Assembly: GCA_963785075.1 (NCBI GenBank)
Contig: CAWATW010000004.1
Location: 124,001-188,000, forward strand
Reading direction: 5' to 3'
From: JAOUGY01 sp963785075
Lineage (GTDB): Bacteria > Actinomycetota > Acidimicrobiia > Spongiisociales > ZC4RG35
DNA length: 64,000 nucleotides
Positions 16,894 through 25,306 of the stretch are shown here, one piece after another. The notes under the pieces were generated by a model, which was not told where the DNA came from, made no database searches, and saw only the letters and a program-made list of their open reading frames with translations. Every line of letters begins with the position of its first letter. Positions within the stretch are counted from its first letter, which is position 1. Both the position numbers and the translations under genes were made by a program.

Positions 16894-18452
16894 TGACGCG
16901 CAACGTTCGTGGGTTCGGCGACGTCGTGGTGTCGCCGCATGATCTGGCGACGTCGGCCGGCTTGGAAGTGTTGGCAGCGGGTGGTTCGGCAGTGGATGCG
17001 GCTATCGCGGTCAACGCCGTACAGGGAGTGGTGGCGCCGGAGACCTGCGGCGTCGGCGGCGACCTGTTCGCACTGGTGTGGGAGCCTGACACGGACACGC
17101 CGGCGACGTTGAACGCCTCCGGGTGGGCAGGCTCCGCGGCGGATCCGGACGAGCTCTCCCCCGGATCGACCATCCCTCCCGACCACCCGCTCTCGGTGAC
17201 GATTCCGGGCGCGGTCGCAGGGTGGGGTGCACTCCACGACCGCTTCGGTCGGGTCTCGATGGGTACGATTCTCGGCCCCGCCATCCATCTCGCCGAGCAG
17301 GGCTTCCCCGCTTCGTTCGAAATGTCGCAGGCGCTCTCTCGACGACGCGACCAGCTCATGGCGCAGACATCGGCGGTCGACCTCTATCCCGGCGGCGAAC
17401 CTCCCCCCGTCGGGGCCCTGGTGCGCCGTCCACTCCTCGCAACCACGCTCTCGGACATCGTCACCGACGGCACCCACGGCTTCTACAGGGGTTCGGCAGC
17501 GGCCGACATCAGCGCCGCGGTAGGGGGCCGGATCACCCGGGCCGACCTCGCCGAGTTCCAACCGGACTGGATCCAGCCCGCCCACCTCGACGTCTTCGGG
17601 CACACCGCGTGGACGATCCCGCCCAACTCCCAGGGATACCTCACGCTCGCCGCGCTCTGGATCTTCGAGCAGCTCGGCGATGCGGCCATCGACGACCCCC
17701 TGTGGCAACACCGACTTGTCGAGGCGTACCGATCCGTTGCGTGGGAACGCGACGACGTCGTAGCCGACCAGAGGTCTGCGCCGTCGACCTGGGAGGAGCT
17801 GCTCGACCCGGAGAGGCTCGCTGCTCGCTCCGCGTCCATCGGAGACCGGCCCGGTGTGTGGTCACGCCCCGGGCGGGTCCCCGGTGGCACGGCGTACATG
17901 TGCGCGATCGGCGCCGACGGACAGGCCGTCTCACTCATGCAGTCCAACTTCATGGGCATCGGATCCGGCATCGGTGCGGGCAACTCCGGCTTCTTCCTCC
18001 ACAACCGCGGAGGCGGGTTCAACCTGATCGATGGTCATCCGAACCGGCTTGCTCCGGGACGTCGTCCCCTTCACACGCTGTCTCCCACACTCTGGACCAG
18101 GGGGAATCGCCTCAGTGCAGTATTGGGAACCCGGGGTGGACATCAACAGCCGCAGCTCTTGATTCAAGTGGCCGCAGCGATGTTCGGTGCCGGCCTGGAC
18201 CCTGCCGAGGCCCAGAACCGACCACGGTGGACGATGGATGAGTTCGGCCAAGGGACCGGCTCGGCGCTGTTGATCGAAGCCGGCGATGATGCCGTGGCCG
18301 ACAGCCTTCGCTCCATGGGCCACGAGGTCCAGGTGGTTCCCGCCCTTCAGGGAGGTTGGGGACCGATTTCGATGGTGTCGGTGAGAGACGATGGGCTTCG
18401 TACCGCCGCCGCCGACCCTCGCGTCGCGACCGCCTCCGCCGCCGTGCGCTGA
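16890..18452 (+). CDS. Gamma-glutamyltransferase family Ntn hydrolase
   Basis: This 520-residue protein spans both subunits of a GGT-type proenzyme. The N-terminal part has VVVSPHDLATSAGLEVLAAGG and NAVQGVVAPETCGVGGD. The autocleavage site with the nucleophilic Thr is at about residue 334 in PGGTAYMCAIGADGQAVS. The C-terminal part has LHTLSPTLW and LGTRGGHQQPQ. No signal peptide is evident, unlike secreted E. coli GGT, so it may be cytoplasmic and act on gamma-glutamyl or acylated substrates. The residue after the Thr differs from the usual TTH motif. It overlaps both neighbours by 1-4 bp. Confidence 0.88.
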   Translation: MMTRNVRGFGDVVVSPHDLATSAGLEVLAAGGSAVDAAIAVNAVQGVVAPETCGVGGDLFALVWEPDTDTPATLNASGWAGSAADPDELSPGSTIPPDHPLSVTIPGAVAGWGALHDRFGRVSMGTILGPAIHLAEQGFPASFEMSQALSRRRDQLMAQTSAVDLYPGGEPPPVGALVRRPLLATTLSDIVTDGTHGFYRGSAAADISAAVGGRITRADLAEFQPDWIQPAHLDVFGHTAWTIPPNSQGYLTLAALWIFEQLGDAAIDDPLWQHRLVEAYRSVAWERDDVVADQRSAPSTWEELLDPERLAARSASIGDRPGVWSRPGRVPGGTAYMCAIGADGQAVSLMQSNFMGIGSGIGAGNSGFFLHNRGGGFNLIDGHPNRLAPGRRPLHTLSPTLWTRGNRLSAVLGTRGGHQQPQLLIQVAAAMFGAGLDPAEAQNRPRWTMDEFGQGTGSALLIEAGDDAVADSLRSMGHEVQVVPALQGGWGPISMVSVRDDGLRTAAADPRVATASAAVR

Positions 18453-19084
18453 TGCTGGCCATCGTCCGGCACGGACAGGCCGACGGCAACACGTCTCACC
18501 GGTTCATCGGGTGGTCCGATATGCCGCTCGACGAGAAGGGTGTGGCACAGGCCGAAGCCGTCGCCCCTCGACTCGCCGCCGCCGGTGTCTCGCGAATCGT
18601 CTCGTCCGACATCCGCCGTGCCATCCAGACTGCCGAGCCGCTCGCCCGCCTGCTCGGCGTGGAGATCGAGGTCGACCCGCGCTTCCGCGAGATCGGCAAC
18701 GGTGAGTGGACCGGGTTGCTGCCGGAAGACATCGCCAATCGATGGCCCGAGATGTGGGCGAGCTACATAGGGGGATCCGACGTCAGCCGGCCGGGGGGCG
18801 AAAGATGGGCAGACGTCCGATCACGGGTGAGAGCGGGCTTGGTGGAGCTGGCGTCGGACGAGAGCACGACCGCCGTCTTCACCCATGGGGGCCCGGTGAT
18901 GCTCTCTGCGGAGTGGGCGCTCGGCCTGGAGCTACCCGGCAACATATTCCGCGGCGTGCTGGCTGTGCCTGCGAACACGTCGGTCACGACCATCGATCGG
19001 GGCAAGCTCGTGAGCTATGCCGACGCCGGGCATCTCGGTGCCATCTCGAGGCTCGATGTGCCATACGAGCCGGTCGAGAAGTGA
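18452..19084 (+). CDS. Histidine phosphatase (phosphoglycerate mutase-like)
   Basis: This 210-residue branch 1 histidine phosphatase has the phosphohistidine motif RHGQADGN at residues 6-13, SSDIRRAIQTAEPLA for the arginine pocket, REIGNGEWTG with the catalytic acid, and VFTHGGPVM with the second His. It is probably a phosphomonoesterase with small-molecule substrates. Its ATG overlaps the TGA of the GGT gene, making it the third gene of that operon. It is convergent with the LLM oxidoreductase gene. Confidence 0.85.
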   Translation: MLAIVRHGQADGNTSHRFIGWSDMPLDEKGVAQAEAVAPRLAAAGVSRIVSSDIRRAIQTAEPLARLLGVEIEVDPRFREIGNGEWTGLLPEDIANRWPEMWASYIGGSDVSRPGGERWADVRSRVRAGLVELASDESTTAVFTHGGPVMLSAEWALGLELPGNIFRGVLAVPANTSVTTIDRGKLVSYADAGHLGAISRLDVPYEPVEK

Positions 19085-19162
19085 GGCCACGGCTCGGGGC
19101 GCGCCCGACCAGCTCGGAGCACCCTTCCCGGGTTCACGCGTGTGCGGCGGCGTGTCATCGCC

Positions 19163-20176
19163 TCACTTGGTGGCAGCGATCATCGCTGCGAGCTCCTCGT
19201 CGCCGAGCGTCGGCGCTCCGTCGAGCGCGTAGAAGCCGACCCGCTGCAGACGGTGCCCGTAGCGAGCCTTGATCTTGGGACCGATCTCCTCGGGCGCCCC
19301 GACCACCGCAACGGCCTCCACGACCTCGTCTGGGATGACTGCCGCCATGGCATCCCATTCCCCTCGTCTGCTCATGGCCGACAAGGTCGGACCAAACTCC
19401 CATCCGTGCGTCTCGAGAACCGCCCGATAGCTCGGAGTCGACGCGTAGAAGGCCATCTGCTGCTTGGCCGCTTCGGTTGCTCGCTGCATCTCGGCCTCGT
19501 CACGGCCCGTGATCACGAACACCGTGGCCATGCGGTCGACGTCGTCGAGTTTCCTGCCGGTGGCCCTGGCCCCGTCAGCCATGTTGGGGAGGACGACCCG
19601 GTCGAGATAGTCCACGGTGTGGAACGGATGGACGTGGAAGCCATCGCACAACTCGCCCGCGAGCCTGCTCATGAACGGGCCAACACCCGCGATGGCCACG
19701 GGGATCTGAGAGTGATCCATCGGTTCCGGAGCGAAGAACGGCGTGAGAAGCGAGAACGAATAGTGCTCGCTCTCGTACCGCAATGGCTCGCCGGTCTGGA
19801 ACGAGCGCCAGATCGCCCGCAAGGCGCCCACGTAGTCCCGCATCCGCGGTCCAGGTGCCGTCCACGCAGTGGAGAATCGCCTGGTGATGTGTGCCTTGAC
19901 CTGCGTGCCGAGCCCGAGGATGAATCGTCCGTGCGAGAGCTGGGCGAGGTCCCACGAGATCTGCGCCGTGATCATCGGCGACCGCGGGAAGGCCACCGCG
20001 ATCGCAGTTCCGATGTCCAGCTCGGGTGCGCTCTGGGCGGCGAATGCCAGCGGCACGAATGGGTCGTGCGACGTCTCGGCGCTGAAGAACCCGTCGAACC
20101 CGAGTCGAGCCGAGCGACCGGCGGCTTCGGCCGCGGCCGCGGGAGGTGCTGGGGGGAAGTACGCGTCGACCTTCAT
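19163..20176 (-). CDS. LLM-class F420-dependent oxidoreductase
   Basis: This 337-residue TIM-barrel luciferase-like monooxygenase resembles the actinobacterial F420-dependent subgroup represented by MSMEG_2256. Typical features are the N-terminal DAYFPP, GFDGFFSAETSHDPFVPLA, ISWDLAQLSHGRFILGLG with the cofactor-loop GLG, the mid-protein IPVAIAGVGP, and VVGAPEEIGPKIKARYG near the C-terminus. F420 rather than FMN is inferred from the subgroup and from the taxonomic setting. The substrate is unknown. It lies divergent from a small HhH gene and convergent with the histidine phosphatase. Confidence 0.88.
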   Translation of the reverse strand: MKVDAYFPPAPPAAAAEAAGRSARLGFDGFFSAETSHDPFVPLAFAAQSAPELDIGTAIAVAFPRSPMITAQISWDLAQLSHGRFILGLGTQVKAHITRRFSTAWTAPGPRMRDYVGALRAIWRSFQTGEPLRYESEHYSFSLLTPFFAPEPMDHSQIPVAIAGVGPFMSRLAGELCDGFHVHPFHTVDYLDRVVLPNMADGARATGRKLDDVDRMATVFVITGRDEAEMQRATEAAKQQMAFYASTPSYRAVLETHGWEFGPTLSAMSRRGEWDAMAAVIPDEVVEAVAVVGAPEEIGPKIKARYGHRLQRVGFYALDGAPTLGDEELAAMIAATK

Positions 20177-20247
20177 GAACCGAGGCTAACGATCGCGTTC
20201 AGGATGGGCCGGACGCGCCGTCCTGCCAGGTGGTTACCATCTGTCCC

Positions 20248-20586
20248 ATGAAGCGAATGGCGCGTTTGTTGGGCGTTCTGGGAGGGGTCGCAGCGGTGGT
20301 GTGGGCCATGCGCGAGCGATTCGTCTCGATCGCCGCCCCGAGAGAGCCCGAACCTCCCAGCTTCCGGGTGGTGACTCCCGCCGGTGAGCCACCCCGTCCG
20401 GCACAACCCGACGACTTGACCGAAGTCAACGGGATCGGCCCGGTGTTCGCACGTCGGCTCATGGAAGGTGGCGTCTCCACCTTCTCACTGCTCGCCGAGG
20501 CATCGGCGAGTCGGGTGGCAGAGCTCACGGGAGTCCCGGAGTCCCGGGCATCCGATTGGATCGAGCAGGCGTCCGAGCGCGTTTGA
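20248..20586 (+). CDS. Small membrane-anchored helix-hairpin-helix protein
   Basis: This 112-residue protein has an N-terminal hydrophobic helix (RLLGVLGGVAAVVWAM) and a Pro-rich linker. A C-terminal helix-hairpin-helix unit of the kind used for DNA binding or protein interaction follows: DLTEVNGIGPVFARRLMEGGVSTFSLLAEASASRVAELTGV, about residues 53-95. It resembles C-terminal domains annotated as predicted flap endonuclease-1-like 5' DNA nuclease, but is too short to be a nuclease. ATG 20248 is 7 nt after TACCAT (20235-20240), a leaderless arrangement; the GTG at 20230 precedes that -10. Confidence 0.65.
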   Translation: MKRMARLLGVLGGVAAVVWAMRERFVSIAAPREPEPPSFRVVTPAGEPPRPAQPDDLTEVNGIGPVFARRLMEGGVSTFSLLAEASASRVAELTGVPESRASDWIEQASERV

Positions 20587-20640
20587 GCGGTCGAAGCAGG
20601 CCCTCGCGTCATGCGATCGACGCCGCCGTAGCATGTGGTC

Positions 20641-21687
20641 GTGCTCTATCTCGTAGATCCGGATCGCCTCGACACGGTTCTTCCTGACCAACCACGGTTT
20701 CGCGCCCGCCAACTCCACGAGTGGCTGTACGAACACCCGGTGCTGTCGACCGATCAGATGACCAACCTGCCCTCGGAGGTTCGTGACAGCCTGTCGGACC
20801 GGCTGTGGCCCTTCGAGGTCGAGACCACACAGCGTTCCGACTCCGGCACCACCCGAAAGTGGCTGTTCAGAGCCCCCGACGGAGTCGCCTACGAGGCCGT
20901 CCTGATGGGGTACCCGAACAGGGTCACGTTGTGCCTTTCGAGTCAGGCCGGCTGCGCCCTCGGATGCACCTTCTGCGCGACCGGGCAATTCGGGTTCGAC
21001 CGGCACCTGGAAGCCGGCGAGATCATCGCCCAACTCGCCTACGCCAAGGCCGACCTCGCCTCCGAGCCGATGGCGGGAAGCCCTCCACGAGTCTCGAACG
21101 TGGTGTTCATGGGAATGGGCGAGCCACTCGCCAACTACGACCGTGTCCGGGAGGCGCTCCGTCGAATGATCGAAGTGGTCGGTCTGTCCGCTCGGTCGAC
21201 GACGGTGTCCACCGTGGGCGTGGTGCCCGGCATACGGCGACTGGCCGACGAACCGTGGCAGGTGAATCTCGCGGTCAGCCTGCACGCCGCAGACGACGAT
21301 CTCCGGAGCCGGTTGCTCCCGATCAACCGCCGGTATCCGTTGTCCGAGGTGGAAGCGGCGGCACGAACGTATTTCGAGAAGAAGGGGCGTCGAGTGTCCC
21401 TCGAGTGGACGATGATCGACGGCGTCAACGACACCGACGACCAGGCCATGAAACTGGCACCGATCGCTCGACGGCTGCGGGCGCACGTCAACCTGATTGC
21501 CATGAACCCGACACCGCTGACCGACTCGCATCCCTCCTCGCGATCCAGGATCGAGCGCTTTGCCGAGGTGCTGAGCGACGCCGGTGTCAACGTGACCGTC
21601 CGTGACACGCGCGGACGCGACATAGACGCCGCCTGCGGCCAACTCCGCGCCCGGATCGATGGTCCGCAGCGCGTCGAGATCACCTGA
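20641..21687 (+). CDS. rlmN: 23S rRNA (adenine2503-C2)-methyltransferase
   Basis: This 348-residue radical SAM enzyme methylates A2503 of 23S rRNA (and A37 of some tRNAs) using a methyl-cysteine intermediate. The [4Fe-4S] motif CxxxCxxC is C105, C109 and C112 in AGCALGCTFCATG. NVVFMGMGEPLANY is the GGEP-like SAM motif, and NLIAMNPTPL lies further on. The acceptor Cys is in NVTVRDTRGRDIDAACGQL. GTG 20641 lies 6 nt after TAGCAT (20629-20634), favouring this leaderless start over GTG 20635. It is followed by the LysM-M23 gene after a structured leader. Confidence 0.96.
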   Translation: MLYLVDPDRLDTVLPDQPRFRARQLHEWLYEHPVLSTDQMTNLPSEVRDSLSDRLWPFEVETTQRSDSGTTRKWLFRAPDGVAYEAVLMGYPNRVTLCLSSQAGCALGCTFCATGQFGFDRHLEAGEIIAQLAYAKADLASEPMAGSPPRVSNVVFMGMGEPLANYDRVREALRRMIEVVGLSARSTTVSTVGVVPGIRRLADEPWQVNLAVSLHAADDDLRSRLLPINRRYPLSEVEAAARTYFEKKGRRVSLEWTMIDGVNDTDDQAMKLAPIARRLRAHVNLIAMNPTPLTDSHPSSRSRIERFAEVLSDAGVNVTVRDTRGRDIDAACGQLRARIDGPQRVEIT

Positions 21688-21695
21688 GGCTTCTC

Positions 21696-21784
21696 AACTC
21701 CGCGAAAAACGAGTATCGTGCCGGGGCGGAGTTTCAGGGGCCCTCCCCCGGGATCGCGAGATCCCACAATGAGGAGGTGTCCGG
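21696..21784 (+). promoter_or_regulatory. Promoter and structured leader of the LysM-M23 gene
   Basis: TATCGT (21714-21719) is a likely -10, so the 5' leader would start near 21726. The leader contains GGGATC-GCGA-GATCCC (21750-21765), a 6-bp stem capped by a GNRA tetraloop, then GAGGAGG just before the ATG. A longer pairing AACTCCGC (21696-21703) with GCGGAGTT (21726-21733) spans the -10. It is too short for a ydaO-type c-di-AMP riboswitch, which often precedes such hydrolases in actinobacteria. Confidence 0.4.
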
Positions 21785-22969
21785 ATGTTCGGCATTCGCC
21801 GAATCAGTAGATCGGTCTCAGAGGTACCCCGGGAACGGCGTACCCGCGCCCTTGCTGTGGGCGCGACAATCGGATTCGTGGTGTTGGCAGCCTCTGCCGG
21901 GTACACCGTCCGTTCGGGCGACACGCTCGGTGAGATCGCAAAAGACCATGGCACATCGGTGGCCGCGCTCGTCGCCGCCAACGAGATCTCGAACGCCGAC
22001 CTCATTCGCATCGGTCAGGTGCTCACGATCCCGGGATCATCCGGTACTTCATCCAAACGACACACGGTTGGTCGCGGAGAGACCCTGGGCGAGATCGCGG
22101 CTCGATACGGCGTGAGCGTCGCCGCCCTGGTGAAGGCCAACGACCTGGCCAGCGCGAACCTGATCAGGATCGGGCAACGGCTGACGATCCCCGCCAAGGG
22201 CGGAACCGAGCAGGGCGGCGGAGGATCCGCCCCCGTCACACATGTCGTGAAATCGGGTGAGACGCTGTCGCAGATCGCCGCCCGCTACGGCACCACCGTG
22301 GCGGCCCTCGTGAAGCAGAACGACATCGCCAGGCCGTCGCTCATCATGGTCGGCACCAAGCTCACCATTTCCGGCTCTGGGGGCTCGTCCAATGGAGGCG
22401 GTGGATCGAGCGAGACCCAGGCCACCCACACGGTCGTCTCCGGGGAGACGCTCGGCGAGATCGCGGCGCGGTATGGCGTGAGCGCAAACGCCATCGCCTC
22501 GCTCAACAAGCTCTCCAACCCGAACCGGATTCGCATCGGACAGAGGCTCCGTATCCCTGCCCGCACTGCCGGTGCCACCACAAGCACAGGCTTCGTGTGC
22601 CCGGTGCCGTCTTCGAGGTTCGTCAACGACTACGGCTACATCAAGCCAAACGGCCGATTCCATCAGGGCATCGACATGTTCGCCCCGATGGGAGCGCCGG
22701 TGTACGCACCCGTGTCCGGTCGAGTCGATGCGATCAACGGCGCGCTCGGCGGCCTGCAGTTCTGGCTCTACGGTGATGACGGGAACGTCTACATCGGCAC
22801 TCACATGCGCGGGTTCGGCCAGGTGGGACGCGTCCCGCAGGGGGCAGTCATCGGTTCCGTAGGTGACACCGGCAACGCCATCGGATCGTCTCCCCACCTC
22901 CACTTCGAGATCCTGGTCGACGGCGAGGCCGTCAACCCGTATCCGAAGCTCCGTTCGGCCTGCGGGTGA
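21785..22969 (+). CDS. LysM-repeat M23 metallopeptidase (cell-wall hydrolase)
   Basis: This 394-residue exported protein has a basic N-terminus and membrane helix (about 22-40). Four LysM peptidoglycan-binding repeats follow (about 39-84, 92-136, 150-195 and 213-258), each with the xGDTLxxIA/GETLxxIAxRYG pattern and joined by Gly/Ser linkers. A C-terminal LytM/M23 peptidase domain follows (about 270-390). The zinc ligands are in FHQGIDMFAP (HxxxD) and HLHFEI (HxH). It cleaves peptide cross-links in the cell wall, probably in growth or division. A strong GAGGAGG precedes the ATG by 8 nt, unlike the many leaderless neighbours. Confidence 0.92.
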   Translation: MFGIRRISRSVSEVPRERRTRALAVGATIGFVVLAASAGYTVRSGDTLGEIAKDHGTSVAALVAANEISNADLIRIGQVLTIPGSSGTSSKRHTVGRGETLGEIAARYGVSVAALVKANDLASANLIRIGQRLTIPAKGGTEQGGGGSAPVTHVVKSGETLSQIAARYGTTVAALVKQNDIARPSLIMVGTKLTISGSGGSSNGGGGSSETQATHTVVSGETLGEIAARYGVSANAIASLNKLSNPNRIRIGQRLRIPARTAGATTSTGFVCPVPSSRFVNDYGYIKPNGRFHQGIDMFAPMGAPVYAPVSGRVDAINGALGGLQFWLYGDDGNVYIGTHMRGFGQVGRVPQGAVIGSVGDTGNAIGSSPHLHFEILVDGEAVNPYPKLRSACG

Positions 22970-22978
22970 CCGGTCGGA

Positions 22979-23602
22979 TCAGGTAGGACGCTGCATCTCG
23001 AAGCGGTCTCGGGTCCGTACGTACCCGACACCGCTGGTGCGCCCGATCGGAAGCAGCTGATCCAGATCGACCCGACCGTCGACCACGACCCCTGCCCGGA
23101 CGTGGAACCGCACCACCTCACCGAACACGACGAGGCTGGGACGCGGGTCGGCCCCGACGGCCACCACGTGCGTGGTTCGACACTCGAGAGACGCGGGCGC
23201 CTCCGCCACCATCGGGGCATCCACGAGGTCCCCGCGCACAGCCGTGATCCCGGCGAGTTCGAACTCGTCGACGTCCTGGGGGACGTTCGCCGCCGTCACG
23301 TTCATCGCCGTCGCCAGTTCCTCGGACACGATGTTCACCGTGAAGGCACCGGTGGCACGGGCGTTCGATGGCGAGTCCTTCGGGTTCCCGGAGCGGGAGC
23401 CTCCTGAGAACAGGACCGTGGGTGGCCAGCCCGAGACCATGTTGAAGAACGAATACGGGGCGACATTGGGCCGCCCGTAGACGTCATTGGTTCCGATCCA
23501 TCCGATGGGCCGCGGCACCACCAGTCCCGACGCCAGCCGATAACAGGCTTCCGGCCCCAGCTCGGCGGGGTCGAGCGAAGTCCGGTTGTCCAAAGTCGTC
23601 AC
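22979..23602 (-). CDS. Flavin reductase-like (split-barrel FMN-binding) protein
   Basis: This 207-residue protein of the flavin reductase-like family has PRPIGWIGTNDVYGRPNVAPYSFFNMVS near the N-terminus (FMN binding), DSPSNARATGAFTVNIV in the middle, and GEVVRFHV later. These proteins bind FMN and reduce flavins or act directly as oxidoreductases on small molecules. GTG 23602 overlaps the TGA of the upstream DUF885 gene (GTGA), so the two are coupled; a TTG at 23608 is also possible. No paired monooxygenase lies next to it. Confidence 0.82.
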   Translation of the reverse strand: MTTLDNRTSLDPAELGPEACYRLASGLVVPRPIGWIGTNDVYGRPNVAPYSFFNMVSGWPPTVLFSGGSRSGNPKDSPSNARATGAFTVNIVSEELATAMNVTAANVPQDVDEFELAGITAVRGDLVDAPMVAEAPASLECRTTHVVAVGADPRPSLVVFGEVVRFHVRAGVVVDGRVDLDQLLPIGRTSGVGYVRTRDRFEMQRPT

Positions 23603-25269
23603 TCCCAACCATCCATGACCAGGGTCCGCAACCGGTCGAGGCGCAACTCGCCGTGCCCGAGCACACGGCCGTGGAACTCCTTGAGGCTGAAGTCAGGGCC
23701 CAGCCGACGCTGGAGATCTGCTCGCAATGTGAGAATCTCACGCTCGCCGACCTTGTAGGAGATCGCTTGGCCCGGCCATCCCAGGTACCGCTTGACCTCG
23801 CTCTCGGCATAAGGCCGCGGTTGGAGCCCGACCTCTGTCATGAAGTCGACGGCCCGCTCGAACGTCCACGGCTCACCCGCAAACAGCGGCGACCCGGCCG
23901 GAATGTCGAGCCCGAGATGACAACCGATGTCGACCACCACGCGTGCGGTACGGAACAGGTGGCTGGCGAGCATGCCGAAGACGTAGTCGGGCTTCTCGAA
24001 GAACCCGAGCTCGTGCATCAGTCGCTCGGTGTACAGCGCCCACCCCTCCCCGAATCCCGAGTACCACAGCAGTGCCCGGTGGAACCTGCTCAGTCGATCT
24101 GACATCGCCATGACGGTCCCGACCTGGAGATGGTGCCCAGGAAACCCTTCGTGATACGCCGTCGACACCTCCTGGTACAGCGGCACCGGACCGTCCTCCG
24201 CGGGAAGCGAATACCACACTCCACCTGGTCGACTGATCAGATCCTCGCTGGGCTGGAGGTAGTAGGCGCCGAGCGGTCCACCGGGGGGTGCGATGTTGAC
24301 GCTCACGGTCTTGATGGGATCGGGGACATCGAACTGGGTCTCGTCGAGCGCAGCGAGCGCCCGATGCTGCAGCTGCGAAACGAAGTCGATGAACTCGGCA
24401 TGGGTGGGGGCGCATCTGTCCGGGTCCGTTTCCAAGAGAGTCGCCACCTCCCGGATCGATGAGCCCGGTGCGATCTGCTCACCGACGGCGACCATCTCCA
24501 TCCGAATCCGGTGGAGCTCCTCCCAGCCCCACGCGTACACCTCGGCGGGGTCGATCTCGAGACCGAGGAATCCATCCGCTGCACGCCGGTACCGTTCTTC
24601 CCCGACTCCGTCGGCCTCGGGAGCGGCCGGGAGGTAACTCACCTCGAGGAAGTCGGCGAACGCGTCATTGGCGCGTCGGGCCGCGTCCACCGCAACTTCG
24701 ATCCGCTCCCCCACCAATCCACTGTCCTGGCCCAGGCGCACCAGTCGCATCAGTGCCGAATGCCCACCCCCGAGCTCGCTCGCCTGAGCGATCACCGACT
24801 CGACCTGCCGGGCCGCTGCGACCTTGCCGGTTTCCACCCCTTGCTCGAGCTTGGCGCGGTACCCGGAGAACATGTCGTCCATGGTTTCGAGGCGGGTGCA
24901 GATGGCTTCCCATGCCTCCGGTGAGTCCTTCCTCATCACGTCGAAGACCTGCCGGATCGCGTCGAACGAACTGCCCACGTGGGCGACGTCGAAATAGTGA
25001 TCGCCGGCATCGTGACGCCGTCCCGCCTCGAGCAGGAAGTCGTGGGCAACCGTCGCCGCCAAACGCTGCCACGGATCCGGATGGTCGAGATGGGGCTCGA
25101 ATGCACCGAGGTATCGGACGTTCATCTGTCGGGTCGCTTCGATCCCGTTCGCACCGAAGTCGGGCCACAAATGGTCACGACCCGGGAGGCCGAGATCGGT
25201 GGCGGTGAGGGGGTTGAGCTCGGCGAGCTCGTCCACGAACGCTTCTGAGAGGTCGAAAGGCGTAGTCAT
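23599..25269 (-). CDS. DUF885 family metallopeptidase-like protein
   Basis: This 556-residue DUF885 protein has the conserved motif STAYHEGFPGHHLQ (about residue 380), an HExxxHH-type zinc site that resembles M2/M3-like peptidases, followed by YSGFGEGWALYTERLM with the likely third ligand Glu. The C-terminus has LGWPGQAISYKVG and DFSLKEFHGRVLGHGELRLD, both typical. There is no signal peptide. DUF885 proteins are probable carboxypeptidases or dipeptidases; the substrate is unknown. It is translationally coupled to the flavin reductase-like gene and divergent from the phosphotransferase gene. Confidence 0.85.
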   Translation of the reverse strand: MTTPFDLSEAFVDELAELNPLTATDLGLPGRDHLWPDFGANGIEATRQMNVRYLGAFEPHLDHPDPWQRLAATVAHDFLLEAGRRHDAGDHYFDVAHVGSSFDAIRQVFDVMRKDSPEAWEAICTRLETMDDMFSGYRAKLEQGVETGKVAAARQVESVIAQASELGGGHSALMRLVRLGQDSGLVGERIEVAVDAARRANDAFADFLEVSYLPAAPEADGVGEERYRRAADGFLGLEIDPAEVYAWGWEELHRIRMEMVAVGEQIAPGSSIREVATLLETDPDRCAPTHAEFIDFVSQLQHRALAALDETQFDVPDPIKTVSVNIAPPGGPLGAYYLQPSEDLISRPGGVWYSLPAEDGPVPLYQEVSTAYHEGFPGHHLQVGTVMAMSDRLSRFHRALLWYSGFGEGWALYTERLMHELGFFEKPDYVFGMLASHLFRTARVVVDIGCHLGLDIPAGSPLFAGEPWTFERAVDFMTEVGLQPRPYAESEVKRYLGWPGQAISYKVGEREILTLRADLQRRLGPDFSLKEFHGRVLGHGELRLDRLRTLVMDGWE

Positions 25270-25306
25270 TGCGAGGGCAGGCTACCGGCTCTACTAGCGT
25301 CCTCAC

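Noticed and set aside
21688..21784. ydaO c-di-AMP riboswitch before the LysM-M23 gene
   Set aside because: Such switches often precede actinobacterial cell-wall hydrolases, but the leader here is far too short and lacks the conserved core.
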